DNA of 64,000 bases from Trichoplax sp. H2 (taxonomy: Eukaryota; Placozoa; Uniplacotomia; Trichoplacea): positions 930,001 to 994,000 of the forward strand of contig NOWV01000013.1 in assembly GCA_003344405.1 (NCBI GenBank), given 5' to 3'. A program made the translations under genes and the position numbers. This document shows, piece after piece, positions 1-10,533 of the stretch (its first letter is position 1; every line of letters begins with the position of its first letter). Below the pieces are notes generated by a model. The model was not told the origin of the DNA. It saw nothing but the letters and a program-made list of their open reading frames with translations, and ran no database searches.

Positions 1-263
1 TTATTACTTTTGGGATCGGTTGTCTTTATCCTGTTATAGGAATTTAGTAAATTGATATAATATTTTTAAAATGAATCGGCATTGTATAATGCCTAAAAAC
101 TGAGATTGATATTAGTTAAAATATGTAAAAATTTTTTACTACCCAGACGGAATAGGAAACAGTCTATTTGAATACGACTGAAATGAGGTATTTAGAAATT
201 ATTATTTTATTGCAGTAACAAAGCTCGCTAAGACAGCTACATCGTCCATACGATCATACTAAC

Positions 264-1938
264 CGTTAGCGACTAGTGCAAAGAAAGCTTTTTTCATCTA
301 ATACAAAAAACGTAATCGATTCAGTTGCAGTTAGTTCTGAGTTTAGTTAATAAAGCGTGATTATACTGTACTGTCCAATATAAATTTGTATATCTTACCG
401 ATAACTTGGTATCCAGGGTTACAATTTTGGAGCTAGGAGGAATGAGTTCTTCGCATTTTACAGATTTTAAAAATCTCATATAGTTGTCATCCTCCGAATC
501 TACAAAAGAATTCATTCTGAGCTATCATTGGCATGCTGAGTAGATATTGATTACGATTAATTAATTATTAGGATCAGTAATAGGGTTATCATGTTGAAAT
601 AATTCTCTTATGCAAGTTTAGAGTGCAGGTAGGGGTAGATAAGTAATGAATGAGAAATTAAATGCTCCGGTGTTACTGTAATGTGATGCAACTAAGGTTA
701 TCCTTCTAGAACGTTATAAAAGGTAGAGCAATTGTCGATAATTAATAATTGTCTAATTTAACTTACAATTAATTCATTCTTACTGTTTTAGTTAGTTTTT
801 ATTATTAATTATCTTGAATAACGTGCTACTACATTACAGTACTATGCATACCGTACAATAGCGAGTAAAATAGTGTTTACGATGATAATAATTAAGTAGA
901 ATTTATAATCTGAGGACTTGCCTTGTAAAATCATCCTTTCAACTTGAGTGCGAGAATTCTAAGTGTAAAAACAAAGTGTAAGAGGCGGCCGCATGTTGAT
1001 AATAAAATCATCAAGGTGATCATAATATAAAAATATTGACGAGGTAGAAGCAATTCATAAGAGTTTCCATGAGAAAAAAAACGTATCAATGATCTAGGTA
1101 GGTCAATTCATTATTGTAGCGAGTTGATAAAATAAAAAAATAAATAAAACTGATGATATAGCTTGGTGTTGACTCGGTAATTGCGCATTTTTATACAGAT
1201 AGTAAAGCACCGTAAGAACTGATAATAAGATACAGAATAGGGTAATGTAATTCTACTTTGGCGCAAATTAGTTATCCAATAAAATCATTAGATATTTGAA
1301 TCGATTGTATTAGTGATAACTTGTGAACATTCTCACAAGACAACTACAATTTTCACAGTCTTTCTTGAAAATAGAAAAGTGAGAGAAAGTTGATAAAAGT
1401 GCACTGAACTAATCGATGAATGCCCATATTCAAATAAAGTTATGATTTTATTACAGAAATTGTGATGCATGTAGCATTAAGTGATAGCATACAGTCCAGT
1501 TTCTAAAACTGTTCTGTACCGGAAAAGACTGCTATCTTTCATTAGTATAACTTTAAAAGTCAACATTATTTTAGGAATGATCAGAAAAGAAGAAAAAAAA
1601 AGGATAGCGGTCAAGATGTGCTCGTATGAGTTGTTGCATTCAAGTTGAACTAAAACTACTACGATGAAAATATAGAGTACCTTAACTTCTTCTGTTTCCA
1701 TTTCATCATCTTCGATGTTTTGTAAATCCGAAGGTACATAGGCCCTTAAGTTGGGTTTTTCACCTGGATCCGATCGAGATCGTGCTAGCAATCTTTCAGA
1801 TGGGGATGAATCATGAACAGACTGAGAACGTCGGTTACCGGAATTGGTTTTATGAGCAAGTTTATGGGCTGTTTTTTTGGTAGGTGATTTGACCTTAGCA
1901 TTGGATGGATCCACATCGGTATCATCAAATACCGGCAT
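264..1938 (-). CDS. PRKAG: AMPK gamma subunit (5'-AMP-activated protein kinase regulatory subunit), N-terminal part, runs off left edge
   Basis: Three coding exons read on the minus strand: 1938-1681 (86 codons), 521-399 (41 codons) and 297-264, with the rest lying left of the window. Exon 1 is a Ser/Arg-rich cytosolic extension (RRSQSVHDSSPSE, LLARSRSDPGEKP) like the long N-termini of gamma-2/gamma-3 forms. Exon 2 ends with MRFLKSVKCEELIPPSSK and IVTLDTKLS; exon 3 gives MKKAFFALVANG. Together these match the start of the first CBS repeat of AMPK gamma (family pattern FMKSH.CYD..PTSSK.V.FDT.L.VKKAFFALVANGVRAAPLW). The family senses AMP/ADP/ATP through four CBS repeats and regulates the alpha kinase subunit; here only the start of CBS1 is visible. 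Phases agree (0, 0, then 1). The exon 2 acceptor has a poor pyrimidine tract, so that boundary is less sure. The next exon, expected to read VRAAPLW, is not found in bases 1-263. Confidence 0.85.
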
Positions 1939-2224
1939 AGCAAATTTGCTGAGATCCTATTGTCAATAAAGGTACATTAATAAAATTGGATAATGCCTAG
2001 GTTTATTGCTGCTACTCTGTCTCATCACGTTGTCCAATATTGGATTAGAAGACTTTTGATTACAGTACTAAAGATGGTCAAAATAGAGTGTGTGTGTGTG
2101 TAGCAGGCTATTGCAAATTTCAATCCACTAAAATACACCTCGGGAATCTTGTGAGTGGGATAGATTGTGACATCTATCGTGTGCTCATGGTTTGGACTAA
2201 ACTAAAATGCGTCATCAAGGACTA

Positions 2225-2840
2225 TCAACAAGGCAGCAGGTATCCTGTCAATTGATATTTCTCTCCTCTCAGTAGAAGAGGATCAACATGCATTGGATCG
2301 CTATCCATGAAGGTGAGAACGTATGTTGTTATGCCTGGACAAGATTGCAAAGGGACATATCTTCTATCACTTTCCATGCAGTACGTCGATACTTGTATAG
2401 AAGAGTGTTGTAGGAAAATGGTGGCGCAAACATCTATCGAAAGGTAAAAATGACCAACTACGGTGATAACGTACGTGATGAGAATTCCATTGTGGACGAA
2501 TAGTCGATAGTAGAGTAATTTCTTGCCCACATTATGCTCCACTTGGGCAAATGTAGCAATCCTTGCAGTTCGATTATGATGGACGATTTTCCCATCGTTG
2601 GCGAACTCAGGCAAGATTCCATCACAGTACGATAGTGGGATAAATTTGTGCTTTTGCTCCGTTGGCAGGAGTAAACTTTGGTTGAATGATGGACTGCACT
2701 TTGATATTACGTCTTAATACTACTAATGGTAGCATTAGGGTCAGCGTGGTTAAGCTAAGTATGCAATTAATGGATGCTATCATGCCTATTCTTACATCAT
2801 CTTCTCCTATTTCCATTGGATCGAGTTCGTGGTCATCCAT
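2225..2840 (-). pseudogene. Unrecognised pair of overlapping open frames, possibly a decayed membrane protein
   Basis: Two minus-strand frames follow one another. The first (2840-2622) starts MDDHELDPMEIGEDD and has one hydrophobic segment (IASINCILSLTTLTLMLPL) followed by RRNIKV. The second, in another frame, is open from about 2710 to the stop at 2225 and reads through KHKFIPLSYCDGILPEF to GEKYQLTGYLLPC. Joining them needs a frameshift: I see no GT-AG intron between them. Composition is clearly less AT-rich than the right half of the window. I do not recognise the family; a faint resemblance to the TM plus beta-rich layout of TMEM106 proteins is not enough for a call. Either an uncaught intron, a sequencing error or an old gene relic would explain the break. 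Confidence 0.28.
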
Positions 2841-3093
2841 GATGTTGTAGACCTTTGGTAGTCCAACCTAGAATAACATACGTCCATTTTGAAATGCTGA
2901 GTACTAGGATGCATCAATTGCTCTATTGCAGTGTCCATCCAGCCAACCTGGTTGAAATGGACAGTCATTGTGATACTACCACTACTACTATAGACAATGT
3001 TGTATCAAGAAATAGACATGAATTTGCCAATTTTCTATCTCCTTTATTTGCTATCTACTCGTCTCTATCCTATCTTTAAAGTCTATGCAATGA

Positions 3094-3440
3094 TTATATG
3101 GCTGCATTAGCAATCGTCGAGCTCGCTGTGGAGAAAGAGTTAGCACGCTCGATCGACCTACCTGACTTTTCTTGTCGACGATCTAATATTCAACAAGCAA
3201 TTGCAATTAGAGCTGTAGCAGCAACAATAGTCAATAATGGAGCATAGAATGGAATAAATCCTACTTAGGATGGAGAGTTTTGATTCTGCAAATAAATTGC
3301 CTCTTGAAAATTGCAATTGCTTAACTCTGTCAACGACATGGAAAGGGAATAGAGAGCAATGTTTTCAACATCCCCGCTGGGTCTTTCTGTCGTAGCGTCA
3401 TCGACTTCCAACTCGCTGATGGATGGAGCACTCGACTGGA
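3094..3440 (-). pseudogene. Decayed-looking coding frame with in-frame stops and one hydrophobic segment
   Basis: One minus-strand frame stays coding-like over about 115 codons but is interrupted by TAA and TGA. Reading from 3440 downward it gives a Ser/Thr/Glu-rich stretch (SELEVDDATTERPSGD), a stop, then a membrane-like segment (FIPFYAPLLTIVAATALIA), a stop, then a basic tail (ILDRRQEKSGRSIERA). The layout resembles the end of a single-pass surface protein. The family is not recognised. In-frame stops suggest a relic, but introns hiding the stops cannot be excluded. Confidence 0.22.
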
Positions 3441-3722
3441 TGGTGGTATGGACGCTTTAGGACAGACCGAGGTTACGGACTCGAACTGTGTGGAACAAAG
3501 TGGCCATCGTCGTGTGATGGTTGATTGACGTTTGCAAGGGTAATGGATGAAACATTGCCAATACGAGTAGGGTATTGTATCAAGTTGCTTGCATATTTTG
3601 TGGAGGGCTCGATAAATTTCATGTTGGCACAACGTGAGTGGTTTCCACTGGCATTTTACATCGTTTTCATCCACTATACTGTGTACTGTATCAGCTTGCA
3701 TGGGTGGAAGACATCGGATCAA

Positions 3723-4389
3723 GCTTTTCTCTACAAGATTCTTTTCTTATTGACTACTCTACACGGTACAGTACTGTATCATGTTTCAGTAGGATGGAAA
3801 AGACGGCAAAAGCAGGGGGATTTTGGAAGTTTGCAATGCAAAACTTGATCCAAGTCTTGCAAGTCGCTGGCCAACGCAAGATCTTGCCAACATGGAGTCC
3901 ACTCAGTACAGTACAGTACAGGGCAATCTAGAGTACAATGTACTGTACACTGTGTAGTACATACTGTACGCCACTACAAATAGGATCGAGGTCGTGATTG
4001 CACCTGGGTATTCAAACACGGGTCAAATTCTCCAATACACTAACTAGATCGAGGTGTAAAATGCTGTATGGTACAGTACACTACTCTATGCAAAAGTAGT
4101 GTCCACTGTTGTATTGGTTCGTAATACAACGAGTAGAGGATTTTTCACTTCTCCGGCGTGCTGTATACGACACTTGTTTTGCACATTGCTAGTACAGTGT
4201 GTATCCTAACATTTTGTCACTTTCGGGCTATATTTTTCTTTCAAAATACAGTAAAGCTATAATAGAATGATATATTAGGTTGATGACTATGTAAAGGAAA
4301 AATTTAGATGTCAAGTTCCAATGTAACTCAAATGCTATGGAATGTAACAACTCTTCATCAGTATTTCCTTATTAAGATCACAGGTTGAT
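3723..4389. other. Gene-free stretch with short GTAC palindromes
   Basis: No convincing exon on either strand. From about 3901 the sequence becomes scattered with GTACAGTAC-type words (3901-3970, 4070-4085), a prelude to the dense array that follows. Confidence 0.4.
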
Positions 4390-5495
4390 GCTTTTCAAAG
4401 TGACAAAATACTGTACAGTGTACAGTACTTTGATACACACTGTACAGTACATTGTCGACTGGGTACAGTAGTCGGTAATTACAGTACACAGCGTACTGCG
4501 TACTGTAGTACAGTACAGTATTATGGACTGTAGAGTACAGTACTGTACTCAGTACTGTAGTAACTGTGATGACTTACTGTACTGTATTGTACAGTACAGT
4601 ACATACTGTACTGTACAGTAGAGCGTCAGGATACGCAGGTACTGTATAGTACAGACTGTACAGTACAGTACAGTACTGTACACTGATTGCCATGCTACGG
4701 TACGGTACGTCACGTCACAGCAAAAGCTTTAAACTGGGTACAGTAGTCGGTAATTACAGTACAGTGTACTGTAGTATACTGTAGTATTATGGACTGTAGA
4801 GTACTGTACTGTACTGTACTGTACAGTCATCACAGTTATTACAGTACTGAGTACAGTACTGTACAGTGTACAGTACTGTAATAACTGTGGTGACTTACAG
4901 TACAGTACTGTACAGTACTGTACAATGTACAGTGTACATACTGTAGAGCGTCAGGCTTAGGGTCAGGCTTAGGGTTAGGATCCACCACACGAGCAGTGCA
5001 TGACTTGATAGCACTGTACACTGTACAGTACAGTATAGTACAGTACAGTATAGTACAGTACAGTATAGTACAGACTGTACACTGTACACTCACTGAGTGT
5101 ACAGTACAGTACACTGCTTGCCATGCTACGGTACGGTACGCCACGGAACAGCAAAAGCTTTAAACTGGGTACAGTAGTCGGTAATTACAGTACTGGACAG
5201 TACTGTACAGTGTACAGTGTACTGTAGTATACTGTAGTATTATGGACTGTAGAGTACTGTACAGTGTACAGTACTGTACTCAGTACTGTAATAACTGTGA
5301 TGACTGACAGTACTGTACAAGTACAGTGTACATACTGTAGAGCGTCAGGCTTAGGGTCAGGCTTAGGGTTGGGATCCACCACACGAGCAGTGCATGACTT
5401 GATAGTACTGTATAGTACAGTATAGTACAGACTGTACAGTACACTGCTTGCCATGCTACGGTACGGTACGTCACGGAACAGCAAAAGCTTTAAAT
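4390..5495. repeat. Array of GTAC palindromes (TACTGTACAGTA words) in three tandem blocks
   Basis: Almost the whole interval is made of the self-complementary word GTACAGTAC/GTACTGTAC. It is organised into larger tandem blocks: the phrase GGGTACAGTAGTCGGTAATT starts at 4459, 4737 and 5167, and the phrase GCCATGCTACGGTACGGTAC at 4689, 5120 and 5450. Block spacings are about 278, 430 and 330 bp. Blocks 2 and 3 also share a segment with degenerate TTAGGG-like words (GCTTAGGGTCAGGCTTAGGG) at about 4952-4980 and 5346-5372. Long open frames here on both strands are by-products of the low-complexity sequence. Confidence 0.9.
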
Positions 5496-7822
5496 ATTGC
5501 AACCAGCCTCTTGGCAGTTCACTTCTCCGCGCACGTGGCTCTCCAATCGCTCTATCTTGTTGCGCTCCTCTTCGTTTCGTTTTTCCTGGATTGAGGCAAA
5601 TGTGGCAAAAAGAAAAAGAAAACGCCATGGTAGAGAAGAAATGGGCCTGTAGGACTAGCCAATGGTAAGTAGATTTCCTCGACAGTCAACCTAGTAGAAG
5701 CTGCAGAAGTAGACAGTAGGAGACGTCTTTTCCACCTTGAAAAAAGTCTTGAAATGCTGACCAGTCATGCCTCTCCTCGGAGGTCCATGACGCTTCAGTT
5801 TTTGTCTTTTTCATCGTCATTCGTAGCGATCTCTGCCAGTGGAGCATGCTATCTGTACCATGTCATGTTCTCTTCTGATATGATGATGTTGTATGTGATT
5901 CCCCATCAGACTATGTTATGACGACATGCAACAAATTCTGATTCCATCAATGCCTTGACCTTAAAAGGCAATATCCAAATAGCTTGCTTCCAGTCATGCT
6001 TCAATTAAATAGCAAATTATTTCTGTTCTTAGCTAGGTAACGCTATCGTCATGATGGAGAAAGCTTTCGCTGCAGCGGTCCACCAAAGATGAAAGATAAT
6101 GGTCTATGAGACAACAGCGAAACGCAATTTTCCATGACTAAAAACGTGCCATGGCCTTGCAAGGGTGAATGATGGATGCATGCATCTTCCAACTCTTTGC
6201 GTCGACCGACTACGTTAAAGTAGCGTCTTTGTCGGCTGTGATCTTAACATGCTTGGATAGGCAGTGTAAGTGTCAATACAGTAGCATGTAAAACTCGAGA
6301 GTGCAACCGATTTTTGGGTAAATGATGACTATACCTTTTTTCCCCTTCTTATCGATATATGACGACGTTTTCACTTTAATTTTAAGCCAGTGACTACTGA
6401 TCCCAAATTATCCAATGATATTGAATCCTATTATTTGTTCACATTTCTGGTACTTGCTGATCAACTAAACTAGGTCATTTTATTACTACCCGTACTCTTT
6501 AGGATCAGCCTTTCCACAAATAGTCATGCGTAAAGAAACATTGAAGCAAGTGAATTCCAACAGCTGTTGTGTTAGATGGTTAAAATGAATTGAGGTATGT
6601 AGAAAAGCACACCGTGACATAGATCATTTTAGTAATGCATCACGCCTTTTGATTGTACACTGTTCAGTACATTTCTGATGCAAATCGATGATGAAGATTT
6701 GCCGAAATTCGCAGTTTCCAACCGAAGGTTGGGTAGTTGCCAGCTACACAACCTGTGATGGCATATTCCTTGGATGTCTGAGATTTGCTACAGCAGTGTA
6801 CACGTAGACATACTGTATAGTGGCGTATTTACTAGCTTGCGATGATGCAGTTGCTCTTGGACTACTCTTGACAAATTTGAATACGTTATTTCTGTATGTC
6901 ATGTGTGTATGAATGTACTGTGTAGCTGGAGTTCGAAAATAGGTACTTGTTAGGCGTAGGTGATTAATATCTATATGCTTGGAATGTATTCTATATTGCT
7001 ATAGGCAGTGGTGAAAGCCGACATTGGAGGTACAAGACAATTCGTAATTACCAAGATCGTTTTTGGTACGTTACTGACATTTCTTGAGGCGTGATTACTG
7101 CAGACAGCCTGACAAATTGAATTGCACAGAATAGGGTGGGGTGAAGGACCCATTCTGTCGTTAATCAATACTAATTGTACCTATTAGTCAGTTTGTTGCC
7201 GTAAACTGTTTGTACAATGAATAAAATATTGATGCTATAAACAATAAATATGTACAAGCACGTCAATCAGAAATGCAATAAAGTTAGTTTGAAATCAATG
7301 AAACTCGTGTAGTACATTGCTGCTATTTCAAAGAACGAAACGTTCCACGCCTGATTTTATGAACAACTAAAACGGATGTGTGCTCTGCATGCGTGACTAC
7401 TGGTCGTTTATGCACATCATGATAATCAGTGAGTAAAAATAGCACTAGAAGAAATTGTGTATTGAAATATGAATAAGCGTACTTTATTACATGCTAATAT
7501 TGGTAGATACCATAGTAATAAAATAAATATTACTGATTCTTACAAATTAATACGTACAAAAATGATTACATTATTACACAATGTACCGCAAATAATACAG
7601 GATTTAGTAGTGAAACGCTATATTTGCATTGCTAGGCATGCACTGCATGGACTAGAATGATATCAGTAAAAGTTCATTTACAGTCAATAAAATACGGCCA
7701 TTTTCTCCGTATTATTACAAAGATTTTAGTAGGAGTCTTATGTCCAGTCCAGGACAATATAGAGTATAAGCAAGTCACTTTACAAAAATGAGCTATGATA
7801 CAATTTGAGATTTAATTCAAGT
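5496..7822. other. No firm gene; two weak exon candidates
   Basis: A plus-strand frame 5600-5664 (MWQKEKENAMVEKKWACRTS) ends at a strong donor, CAATG|GTAAGTAG, and could be a first exon, but no matching downstream exon was found. A minus-strand 42-codon frame 5814-5686 begins MKKTKTEASWTSEERHDW. Base composition is more GC-rich than further right. 7197-7822 shows nothing I can call. Confidence 0.2.
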
Positions 7823-10533
7823 TTAATCTTGATGAGGCTTGTATAAATCTTCATACTGCAAAGGAAAAAAAGATGTTCATTAGCAATCTCGATAGCAGTT
7901 GGAAATTTTAGCATTTTAATCGTACGTATACATCAATGTCAACAGATAATCTTACCACAACAAGTTGTCTCCCAATATTTCCAATTGTAAGTCCACCTGA
8001 GAAATAAATCGACGGTAGCCAAGACTTGACAGATAATAAATCTGGCTCATTGTAACTGATAAAAGGCGAAAATTTATACTTCGTTAGCTTACTATAGAGC
8101 AACGCATTTTGCATGCTTTTAGCCAATGCTAGTAATAGTAAATGTTGACAGAGTGACAATTACCTAAAGACACCATTTGAGACTAAAATTTGATTAAAGC
8201 CCGTAGCAACAACAGCCGATAGCATGGCCAAGAAAAGACCAGTTCGAGTGCGATCGTATAACCACCACAAGCAAAGTGACATTGCCGATACCCAGAATGT
8301 TAGCTGAGCAGGTGTTGAAAAATTAAGTGTCTATATGGGAAAGAATCAACGAGCACATTAAAAATACACGTCCATTTGCGAGATTAACTTTAAGGTGTTG
8401 ACATTCTTGTACAATAGAAATGAATTGCAAATCGACAGATGTGTAAAAACTACGATAACGGAAAAGGTGCACCGAGCAGTGTATTATATTATTGTATTGA
8501 TACAGGGTCATTGAGCAATATAGTTACTGTCAATATGCAGGCATCCAAATTTGTATATACTGTATAATGTACAGTATCATATTGTGAATATTTTTTGTCG
8601 CATATTCAATATACGCGTAGAGCGGTATCCACAGTGTCCTGACACTGTAATATGTGAGAAGAACACCAATCATGAAGTTTACATTAGTGTGCCTGTTGAT
8701 TTGCTTGTGCTGTAACACCGTCAATTAGGGCATAACTGACTGAAACTTGCAGGTAAGACAAGTTACTTCTAGTTAACGTATCATAACATAACATTAGATG
8801 AAACTGTGTCAAAAGAATTTAGTACAACAGCCATTTCGACCATATTCCGTAGATCACGAGAATATTTTAGTACAACCATTTCGACTATATTCCGTAGATC
8901 ACGAGAATATTTTAGTACAATCATTTCGACTATATTCCGTAGATCAAGAGAATAGTTTAGTAGAACTATTTCGACTATATTCCGTAGATCACGAGAATAT
9001 TTTAGTAGAACTATTTCGATTATATTCCGTAGATCACGAGAATATCTTAGTAGAACTATTTCGACTATATTCCGTAGATCACGAGAATATTTTAGTACAA
9101 CCATTTCGACTATATTCCGTAGATCACGAGAATATTTTAGTACAACCATTTCGACTATATTCCGTAGATCACGAGAATATTTTAGTACAACCATTTCGAC
9201 TATATTCCGTAGATCACAAATATATTTATTTTAGTAGAAGTTGATGCAAATTAGCGCAAGACCGCACTGCACTCACGTGATAGTGGGTGCGGACTTTGCG
9301 TCATAAAGGATTCACCTACGGTATTGCAGTATCAAACAGTGTACTGTTCCGTACATTACCTACACTCCCATAGCGAGAGTTGAAAAGATCATTTAGAAGC
9401 GTAGATATACGCTACAATAGCATAATAACATGTAGTGGATCGCTTTAGTGTAAACTGCCCTTCCACGACGCTATTTAACCCTTCATTAATTCAACATTTT
9501 CATCGATTAGGTTGGGAACAGAGACTCAACTATTTGCGTCAAAACACAAAAACAATCGCAGTTTGTACTAGTCCATGAACACTACATAGCATTCTTGTGT
9601 AGTATAATAATGATCAAGCAATTGAATAAAACGTCTCTTCCATCATGATGACGTGTATATTGATCATGGATCAATCAAAATCGAAATGTTGTAGTACAAC
9701 TTGAGATGATGATGTTGACTAATAACATCATCATTCTGATCGCATAACTTGAGATGATGATGTTGACTAATAACATCATTCTGATCGTCTAACTGGAGAT
9801 GATGATGCTGACTAATGACATCATCATTTCTGATCGTATAACTTGAGACGTTGATGTTGACTAATATCATCATCATTCTGATCGTAAAACTTGAAATGAT
9901 GATGTTGACTCATGACATCATTATTCTGATTGTATTACTTGAGATGATGATGCGGACTAACAACATCATTATTCTGATCGTGAAATTACAATCCTGTTGA
10001 TATTCAACAATAACATGCTAGTAAAACACTGTAATAATACTAAGCGATTAGTCGTGGCAAAGGTTTTCAAACTTGTGTCTTACTACTAGCAGAAGAAGTA
10101 CATGAATGACTGTATGTCGAAAAAAAGCATCAGAAGTAAAGAGGACACTAGGAAAGAGAACGGCATAACCTATACGGCAGATTCAACTTACAGCGGCAGC
10201 GTGATTAATTCCTATCCATAAAGCAGTACAACGCATTATACTTGTCCACTCGTTCTTGATTTTAGGAGATTCACCTAAATGATGATCTGCACAAGGAAAT
10301 GCCAATCCAATCAATACAGCACCAGTACCATATGATGGCAGCATCCACCAAGTAGACATTGATAGGCCAAACAAAGCGAGGCCTGACAGGACGTCTCGCG
10401 AAAAAGCGGCTACATTACGTTGAACTTGTAAGACATTCAGTACAAGAGCGAATATGACACCAATGAAAAACAAGGCAATGACTATTCGAAGCCAAGGAAC
10501 TAGTGCCGAACGAAGTGATTTGACGTTGGTCAT
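7823..10533 (-). CDS. INSIG: INSIG protein (insulin-induced gene; ER sterol-regulated retention factor)
   Basis: Complete four-exon gene: 10533-10192, 8330-8164, 8055-7956, 7855-7823; 213 codons plus stop, close to the 225 aa of vertebrate INSIG2. In vertebrates INSIG holds SCAP/SREBP in the ER and couples HMG-CoA reductase to degradation when sterols are high. Exon 1 carries TM1 and TM2 with the family motifs ALVLNVLQVQRNV, WWMLPSYGTGA, HHLGES and EWTSIMRC..GINHA. Exon 2 carries LCLWWLYDRTRTG, keeping the Asp-Arg pair of the family DRSRSG loop. Exon 3 has VKSWLPSIYFSGG and TIGNIGRQL, the most conserved block. Exon 4 encodes YEDLYKPHQD and stop, aligning with the C-terminal tail YECKVIAEKSHQE. 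Phases agree at every junction (0, 2, 0). Intron 1 (1.86 kb) is unusually large for this locus and holds two minisatellites. Confidence 0.95.
8819..9232. repeat. 45-bp minisatellite, about nine copies, inside INSIG intron 1
   Basis: Unit contains ACCATTTCGACTATATTCCG followed by TAGATCACGAGAATATTTTA; period 45 bp with a few substitutions per copy. Because 45 is a multiple of three, open frames persist on both strands (plus repeat QPFRLYSVDHENILV; minus repeat KYSRDLRNIVEMVVL). It lies wholly inside an intron between well-supported INSIG exons. Confidence 0.95.
9690..9990. repeat. About 45-48-bp tandem repeat, each unit a hairpin, inside INSIG intron 1
   Basis: About six units, each with an inverted repeat GATGATGTT-GACTAAT-AACATCATC followed by ATTCTGATCGTATAACTTGA. 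Copies differ by substitutions and small indels. Each unit could form a 9-bp stem with a 7-base loop, on either DNA strand and in the pre-mRNA. Confidence 0.9.

Noticed and set aside
3094-3440. Mitochondrial DNA insertion, because TGA would read as Trp in a membrane-like frame
   Set aside because: A TAA stop also interrupts the frame and no known mitochondrial protein motif appears.
4839-5628. Minus-strand frames rich in CTVLYCTVQY
   Set aside because: Low-complexity translation of GTAC palindromes; no splice sites or domains.
8781-9244. Long open frames of a repetitive protein on both strands (QPFRLYSVDHENILV and KYSRDLRNIVEMVVL repeats)
   Set aside because: They are a by-product of a 45-bp minisatellite with a period divisible by three, inside an intron of well-supported INSIG.
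9664-9876. Frame encoding SQHHHLKL repeats
   Set aside because: Read-through of the hairpin tandem repeat in the INSIG intron.
8819-9990. CRISPR-like regular repeats
   Set aside because: The units are head-to-tail tandem copies without unique spacers, in an animal intron.
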